From an uncultured Spirochaetales bacterium (lineage in GTDB: Bacteria > Spirochaetota > Spirochaetia > Sphaerochaetales > Sphaerochaetaceae): a DNA stretch of 64,000 nt. This document shows, one piece after another, positions 58,935 through 64,000 of the stretch. The position numbers were made by a program, and so were the translations under genes. The notes below the pieces were generated by a model. That model was not told the origin of the DNA, ran no database searches, and worked only from the letters and a program-made list of their open reading frames with translations. The stretch lies in the NCBI GenBank assembly GCA_949300325.1, contig CASGDQ010000049.1, positions 28,367-92,366 on the forward strand, read 5' to 3'. How positions within the stretch are numbered: the stretch's first letter is position 1; each line of letters opens with the position of its first letter.

Positions 58935-60803
58935 TCATTTTCCGGTGTATAGCTTCGCATACACGCCGTTTAGAGCCAGCAGCTCCTCATGCGTACCCCT
59001 TTCGATTATCCTTCCTTTGTCCAGCACCATTATGCAGTTTGCATTCTTGACTGTGGATAAGCGGTGCGCTATGACGAACGTGGTCCGGCCCTCCATCAGG
59101 GCATCCATCCCATCCTGTACCAGCTTTTCAGTTCTTGTGTCGATCGAGGATGTCGCTTCATCGAGAATAAGCACAGGAGGATTGGCAAGAGCTGCGCGGG
59201 CGATTGAGAGCAATTGCCTTTGCCCTTGCGAAAGATTTGCCCCGTCGCCTTGAAGCATTGTCTGGTATCCGTTTGGCAGGCGGGTTATGAAGGAATCGGC
59301 ATTTGCAAGCTTTGCGGCCTTTATGCATTCCTCGTCGCTTGCCTCCAAGCGTCCGTATCTGATGTTCTCCATTACGGTCCCGGTAAAAAGATGCGTGTCC
59401 TGCAGCACCATGCCCAAAGAGCGGCGGAGATCCGGCTTCTTTATCTTGTTTATGTTGATTCCATCGTACCTTATCTTGCCGTCTGCGATATCGTAAAAAC
59501 GGTTAATCAGGTTTGTGATGGTGGTTTTCCCGGCGCCGGTTGCCCCTACAAAAGCGATCTTCTGTCCGCTTTTCGCCCATAGGCTGATATCATGCAGAAC
59601 TAGATTGCCCTCTGTATATCCGAAATCGACGTCCTTGAAAACCACTGAGCCTTCAAGGGGTGTGTAGGTGATGCTTCCGTCTGCCTTATGGGGATGCTTC
59701 CATGCCCAGAAACCGGTCCTCGCAGAGCTTTCTTCGATCTCCCCGTCTTTTGTCCTTGCTGCGTTCACAAGCTCGACATACCCATTATCTTCCTCGCTCT
59801 TTTCGTCCATCAGCTCGAAGACCCTCTTTGCGCCGGCGGCTGCGGTGACTATGAAGTTCACCTGGTTGCTGATCTGCGTGATAGGTTGGGTGAAGTTCTT
59901 ATTCAGGCCGACGAAGGTGACAACAGTGCCGAGCGTCACCCCTGCAAGCCCCTTGATCCCCAAGGCCGCTCCTGCTATTGCAACAAGCGCATAGCTTATC
60001 CAACCGATGTTCGCGTTTATCGGCATGAGAAGGTTTGCATAGGTGTTGGCCTTGTCAGCGCTTTTTCTGAGCTCTTCGTTGATTTTTTTAAAATCCTTTT
60101 TGGCCTGATTCTCGTGGCAGAAAACCTTCACGACCTTCTGTCCGTCCAGCATCTCTTCGATAAAACCATCTACGATTCCAAGATTCCTCTGCTGTGCGAT
60201 ATAGTATTTCCCGCTTTTTGAGGAAAATACGACAGAAACCACCACCATGACAGCCGCCGTCAAGAATGAGATGATGGAAAGGTATGGGTTCATCATCAGC
60301 ATCACCACGATGTTGGCGCACATCATTATCACCGAATTGATAAGCTGCGGCATGCTTTGTCCCAGCAATTGGCGCAGCGTGTCCACATCGTTCGTGTACA
60401 CGGACATGATATCCCCGTGGGCATGCGTGTCGAAATACTTGATCGGCAGCGTTTCCATTTTTGAGAAGATATCTTTTCTGAGCCTGTTCATCGTCCCCTG
60501 GCTTATGTTGACCATGATGCGGTTATAGGCGTAGGCGGCAAGGATTCCGATGATGCATGCTCCCGCAAGCTGCCCTAGACGGCGGCTTAGTGCGGAAAGG
60601 TCGTCAGATCCCGAGTTGAGCAGCGGAACGATGTACGAATCGACGAGCTCCCTTGAAAATGAGGCTGCCATGACCGTAACGGCTGCAGAAATGATTATGC
60701 AGGCAATGACTGCCAGAAACAGCCATTTATAGTTTTTGAGCATATAAGAGATGACGCGCATGAGGACTTTGGACGCATCTTTCTTTTTCATTTTTTCGTT
60801 CAT
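58935..60803 (-). CDS. Heterodimeric ABC exporter D, catalytic half
   Basis: A 622-residue exporter half. Walker A GATGAGKTT, Walker B VLILDEATSSID and switch His VIAHRLSTV are canonical; the signature is LSQGQRQL. It carries the TGFWAWKHPH insertion before the ATPase domain, like the catalytic half of exporter A, to which it is clearly paralogous. AAGGAGG precedes the ATG, 11 bases after the partner gene. Confidence 0.92.
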   Translation of the reverse strand: MNEKMKKKDASKVLMRVISYMLKNYKWLFLAVIACIIISAAVTVMAASFSRELVDSYIVPLLNSGSDDLSALSRRLGQLAGACIIGILAAYAYNRIMVNISQGTMNRLRKDIFSKMETLPIKYFDTHAHGDIMSVYTNDVDTLRQLLGQSMPQLINSVIMMCANIVVMLMMNPYLSIISFLTAAVMVVVSVVFSSKSGKYYIAQQRNLGIVDGFIEEMLDGQKVVKVFCHENQAKKDFKKINEELRKSADKANTYANLLMPINANIGWISYALVAIAGAALGIKGLAGVTLGTVVTFVGLNKNFTQPITQISNQVNFIVTAAAGAKRVFELMDEKSEEDNGYVELVNAARTKDGEIEESSARTGFWAWKHPHKADGSITYTPLEGSVVFKDVDFGYTEGNLVLHDISLWAKSGQKIAFVGATGAGKTTITNLINRFYDIADGKIRYDGININKIKKPDLRRSLGMVLQDTHLFTGTVMENIRYGRLEASDEECIKAAKLANADSFITRLPNGYQTMLQGDGANLSQGQRQLLSIARAALANPPVLILDEATSSIDTRTEKLVQDGMDALMEGRTTFVIAHRLSTVKNANCIMVLDKGRIIERGTHEELLALNGVYAKLYTGK

Positions 60804-60813
60804 TTATACCTCC

Positions 60814-62553
60814 TTACGCCTTATGGTCGAAATCCCCGTTGCCACCGAGCTGGGATTCGTAGATTCCACTGTATATTTTGTTGCTTTTTAAAAGGTTCTG
60901 GTGGGTGTCGAAGGCATCGATGCGTCCGTCCTCAAGAACCAAAATCCTGTCCGCATCCTCGACGCTCGATATCCTCTGTGCGATTATTATCTTCGTCGTT
61001 CCGGGGATATAGGATCTGAAAGCGCTGCGTATTTTAGCATCGGTTGCCGTATCGACCGCGCTGGTCGAATCGTCAAGGATGAGGATCTTAGGTTTCTTCA
61101 AGAGGGCGCGGGCGATGCAGAGCCTTTGCTTCTGTCCCCCTGAAACGTTGACTCCTCCGCGTTCGATGATTGTCTCATATTTTCTTGGAAAGGCTTGTAT
61201 GAAATCATCTGCCGCAGCGGCCTTACACGCATTCTCGCATTCTTCTTTTGTTGCGTCCTCATTTCCCCAGCGGAGATTATCCAGTATCGTTCCTGAAAAG
61301 AGCGTGTTTTTCTGCAGTACGACCGCAACCTGGTTTCTGAGGCTCTTCATGTCGTATTTTTTGACATCGATTCCGCCGACCTTCACCATGCCTTCGCTCG
61401 CATCATAAAGGCGGCTGATGAGGTTTATCAGGCTGGATTTACCCGATCCTGTGGCTCCGATTATCCCTATTGTCTCTCCAGATCTGATATGCATATCGAT
61501 ATCGGAGAGCACGTTCTTTCCTGTTCCGGTTTTGTATGCGAACGATACATGGTCAAAGTCTATAGATCCGTCTGCAACCTCATAGACCGGATCATCCGGC
61601 TCCTTCAGATCGCTTTTCTCCTCCAGCACCTCCTCGATCCTTTTGATGCTCGCAAGCGACATCGTGATCATCACCACGACCATCGACAATATCATGAGGC
61701 TCATCAGGAGGGACATTATATAGCTGAATAGGCTTGTGAGTTCTCCTGTGGTCAGGCTTCCGGAAACAATCTGTCCGGCTCCGAGATAGGAAACCATGAT
61801 TATGCAGAAATAAACCGCAGTCATCATCGCCGGGTTGTTTAGAGCAAGCAATCCCTCTGCCTTGACAAACAGCTTGTATATGTTGTCGCTTGCCTTTGAG
61901 AATTTTTTCTTCTCGTAGTCTTCCCTTACAAAAGATTTTACAACCCTTATTGCCCGCACGTTTTCCTGTACGCTGGCATTCAGGTCGTCATATCTTTTGA
62001 ACACCTTTGAGAATATCCTTATCGTGACCACCATTATCGAACCGAGTACGATGATCAGGAATATAAGGGCGATCAGGAATGTAAGGCTGAGCTTAACGCT
62101 GATTATAAGGCACATGATGTAGCTGAAGAGCAGCGTAAGCGGGGCTCTGACAGCCTGCCGGATGACCATCATGAACGCATTCTGGACGTTTGTGACGTCG
62201 GTTGTCATCCTTGTGACCAGTCCGGGAACACTGAATTTGTCTATACTCGAGAACGAGAAATCCTGTATGTTCCCATAAATCGATTCTCTGAGATTCGCAG
62301 CAAAGCCCGATGATGCTTTTGCTGCAAAACGTCCTGCTGCTGCACCTGAGATAAGGGAAAAGAATGCGAATACAACCATTATTATCCCGTATCTGTATAC
62401 TGCGGGCATGTCTGCCTTTTCCAACCCACGGTCGATTATAAGGCTCGTCATGAACGGCAAAAGGATTTCAAACACAACCTCCATTGCCGACATCGCTATG
62501 CATATGAACGTATCCTTTTTATAACGGCCAAGCCGGCTGAGCACGTTCCTCAT
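60814..62553 (-). CDS. Heterodimeric ABC exporter D, degenerate-site half
   Basis: A 579-residue exporter half and first gene of the pair. Walker A is GATGSGKSS and the signature VSGGQKQR. Walker B is ILILDDSTSAVD with Asp for the catalytic Glu, and the switch reads IIAQRISSV with Gln for His. CAAGGAGGCATTT precedes the ATG. It is divergent from a LysR gene across a 157-base A+T-rich region. Confidence 0.92.
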   Translation of the reverse strand: MRNVLSRLGRYKKDTFICIAMSAMEVVFEILLPFMTSLIIDRGLEKADMPAVYRYGIIMVVFAFFSLISGAAAGRFAAKASSGFAANLRESIYGNIQDFSFSSIDKFSVPGLVTRMTTDVTNVQNAFMMVIRQAVRAPLTLLFSYIMCLIISVKLSLTFLIALIFLIIVLGSIMVVTIRIFSKVFKRYDDLNASVQENVRAIRVVKSFVREDYEKKKFSKASDNIYKLFVKAEGLLALNNPAMMTAVYFCIIMVSYLGAGQIVSGSLTTGELTSLFSYIMSLLMSLMILSMVVVMITMSLASIKRIEEVLEEKSDLKEPDDPVYEVADGSIDFDHVSFAYKTGTGKNVLSDIDMHIRSGETIGIIGATGSGKSSLINLISRLYDASEGMVKVGGIDVKKYDMKSLRNQVAVVLQKNTLFSGTILDNLRWGNEDATKEECENACKAAAADDFIQAFPRKYETIIERGGVNVSGGQKQRLCIARALLKKPKILILDDSTSAVDTATDAKIRSAFRSYIPGTTKIIIAQRISSVEDADRILVLEDGRIDAFDTHQNLLKSNKIYSGIYESQLGGNGDFDHKA

Positions 62554-62572
62554 AAATGCCTCCTTGGTATTT

Positions 62573-62681
62573 ATAAATAAAATTTATTGTTTTCTTGTTT
62601 TTTTAGCTGACATCAGGGATATAACACAATTTTTGTTGATAGGGAAATTGATTTTTGTTATATTCAATAAATAAAATTTAT
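62573..62681. repeat. Two identical 15-base repeats in the exporter D/LysR intergenic region
   Basis: ATAAATAAAATTTAT occurs at 62573-62587 and again at 62667-62681, 94 bases apart (about nine helical turns). Each contains the palindrome ATAAA-A-TTTAT, a T-N11-A-like LysR box. One copy lies near each of the two divergent genes, so they are likely sites of the LysR product, possibly with looping. Confidence 0.6.
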
Positions 62682-62710
62682 AGATACCATTTATAACAGG
62701 ACCAAGGGAT

Positions 62711-63592
62711 ATGAATACTGTTCAGCTGGAAAGCTTCATGGCTGTCGCCAATTTCCTCAATTTCTCCAAGGCCGCCGACCAGATGTGCCTTACCCAGCCT
62801 GCCATCAGCCATCAGATAAGCATGCTGGAAGAGGAGCTGGGAGCAAAGCTTTTTTACCGCACGAGCAAAACTGTGCGCCTGACAGAGGAGGGGGTGCAGT
62901 TTCTGCATTATGCCGATGAGATGCTGCGCCTGGCCGGCCTGTCTAAGGCAAGGATGAAGATACTGAGCGAGAAAAGCGGAAAGAGAGTTATAATAGGTGT
63001 CCGCAATTCCATCGAGCTGAGAGTTCTCAATCCTGTGCTGCGATGGTATGCGGAAAACGGCGGAGGATTCCTTCCGATCATACGGATGATGCCGTTCGAT
63101 TCCCTTACGAACATGCTTCTGGATGGAGATATCGATGTAGTTTTCTCCTTTTCTAAATCTGATGTGAGCCGTCTCCGATTCCGCCTGCTGTCCCGGCCGG
63201 ATATTTCCGTTATCTGCAGCAGATCCGATAAGATGTTCTCAAGCCATAAGGCGGTTGGTATGGATGAGCTTGGAAAAATCGGGAAGATGGCGATATGCCG
63301 TCCTCCTTATTGCCCCGATGAGCTGTTTCAGATCCAGGGCAGGGTTTTAGGAGCAAGAAGTCCCGAGATGATATTTTTCTGCGACAATCTTGAGATAGTC
63401 GAGGAGCTCTGTGCGACGGGATATGCTTTTGCGCTTTCTGTGGATTTGAAATCCGCACGGAGGCAGGATCTTGAATACATCCCATTAAAAGATGTTCCTT
63501 CAATCCAGTTCGGCGCGCTTACGCGGAAGGCCGGAAGGAATACGGCCTTGGACGCCTTTTTGAACAAAATGGAAGAGCTCCTTAATATCTGA
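62711..63592 (+). CDS. LysR-family transcriptional regulator
   Basis: A 293-residue LysR regulator. The N-terminal helix-turn-helix is typical (MNTVQLESFMAVANFLNFSK; then TQPAISHQISMLEEELGAKL), followed by a two-lobed effector domain (residues about 90-290). It is divergent from exporter D and probably regulates it through the duplicated 15-base sites. The nearest ribosome-like site is AAGGG upstream of the ATG. Confidence 0.92.
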   Translation: MNTVQLESFMAVANFLNFSKAADQMCLTQPAISHQISMLEEELGAKLFYRTSKTVRLTEEGVQFLHYADEMLRLAGLSKARMKILSEKSGKRVIIGVRNSIELRVLNPVLRWYAENGGGFLPIIRMMPFDSLTNMLLDGDIDVVFSFSKSDVSRLRFRLLSRPDISVICSRSDKMFSSHKAVGMDELGKIGKMAICRPPYCPDELFQIQGRVLGARSPEMIFFCDNLEIVEELCATGYAFALSVDLKSARRQDLEYIPLKDVPSIQFGALTRKAGRNTALDAFLNKMEELLNI

Positions 63593-63958
63593 TGCTGATA
63601 GCCGATGAGCCGAAGAAGCTTATTGGCACCCTCATGTCTTTTAATTTGATATAAGGACGGGTATCATGTTCATTTTAACTTTCGTTGTGAGATGAAAACT
63701 CCTAATCCATATCTTTGCCGGTATCATTTTGAGTCACACCTTGTCAACTTTGCCTATGAAAGAGCTCTTTCATCCTGATAACCAAGTGCATTGGTCCAGT
63801 CTTCCTGAATATTAGTTAGAAAACTAAATGGTGATGCCGAGAGAATACGGCAGTACATATGTTCACCGCATCAAGCGAGGCGGGAAGAATACTCATCCAG
63901 GATATTTTTTCTGTTATAATTTAAACAATCTTATTATAATTGAAAAAAAGGAGGTTTG
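63593..63958. other. 366-base gap before a cut-off gene
   Basis: I see no supported gene. A frame near 63832 ending at 63960 would begin MPREYGSTYVHR, faintly like the start of IS1634-type transposases, but it is too short and unsupported to call. Two TATAAT boxes (63915-63920 and 63935-63940) precede the next gene. Confidence 0.4.
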
Positions 63959-64000
63959 ATGCATATGAAGAGAAAAGTGTTTGTTTTTTTGGACCTTGAC
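63959..64000 (+). CDS. Start of a probable HAD-family hydrolase gene, cut by the window end
   Basis: AAAGGAGG is followed by ATG at 63959 and again at 63965, both in the same frame. The visible peptide is MHMKRKVFVFLDLD, which matches the first strand and nucleophile (DLDGT-type) of Cof-like HAD phosphatases. The next residues are outside the window, so the family call rests on a dozen residues. Confidence 0.45.
   Translation, partial: MHMKRKVFVFLDLD

Noticed and set aside
63832..63960. Transposase remnant beginning MPREYGSTYVHR
   Set aside because: The likeness is limited to a few residues, no inverted repeats or downstream homology are visible and the frame is short.
1..64000. CRISPR arrays, prophage, insertion sequences, rRNA
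   Set aside because: No spaced direct repeats, phage structural genes, transposases with terminal repeats or rRNA sequence were seen.

Overview
The window looks like chromosomal DNA of a host-associated, fermentative, Gram-negative anaerobe, most probably a spirochaete of the Sphaerochaetaceae/Treponemataceae type. The reasons are sugar-binding proteins whose signal peptides end in FANG/MAMGG-type sites without a lipobox, a long (502-residue) serine hydroxymethyltransferase, bifunctional AdhE, a CBS-containing family II pyrophosphatase and small predicted outer-membrane barrels. The taxonomic call is an inference from protein character, not from a marker gene. I saw no rRNA, phage, insertion sequence or CRISPR array.

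Layout. (1) 1-9728: a locus for taking up and stripping sulfated uronic-acid oligosaccharides: a cut-off membrane regulator, an LplB/LplC-like importer with its binding protein, three formylglycine sulfatases and a GH88 unsaturated glucuronyl hydrolase. None of the enzymes has a signal peptide, so desulfation probably happens in the cytoplasm. (2) 9729-15522: a structured intergenic element, then an operon with a UROD/MtaA-superfamily protein carrying the His-x-Cys...Cys of thiol methyltransferases, a cysteine-desulfidase-like protein and a second sugar importer, followed by a rhamnulokinase-like gene. (3) 17162-20017: an overlapping zinc-uptake operon (Fur-family repressor, binding lipoprotein, ATPase, permease) behind a 7-1-7 palindromic operator. 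(4) 20014-22767: yaaA, an aldolase-like gene that lacks the Schiff-base lysine, and manA. (5) 22871-35945: three tandem heterodimeric ABC exporters with MarR and TetR regulators, an unknown protein and a 38-residue rubredoxin. (6) 36021-48047: adhE, a Gx-transporter/NusG-II pair, topA, an aldo/keto reductase, tRNA-Arg(CCT), a CBS-ACT protein, an Smr protein with a repeat array, and infA. (7) 48111-54639: glyA behind a possible pseudoknot, then an operon of hydantoinase, a HAD-cytidine deaminase fusion, a phospholipase D-like lipoprotein and two barrel-like proteins. (8) 54658-64000: rpiB, CBS-PPase, rel, a fourth heterodimeric exporter divergent from a LysR gene, and the first codons of a probable HAD protein.

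How it fits together. The two importers carry no ATPase, so they probably share one encoded elsewhere. All four exporters pair one half with Asp at the catalytic-carboxylate position with one canonical half. Several genes (the Fur-family gene, hydantoinase, rel) appear to be read from leaderless or almost leaderless mRNAs, and three convergent gene pairs overlap through a shared TTAA/TTAG stop. The least explained parts are the UROD-like/cysteine-desulfidase/importer operon with its upstream structured element, the Lys-to-Arg aldolase, the HAD-deaminase fusion and the FxxIL repeat array of the Smr protein.
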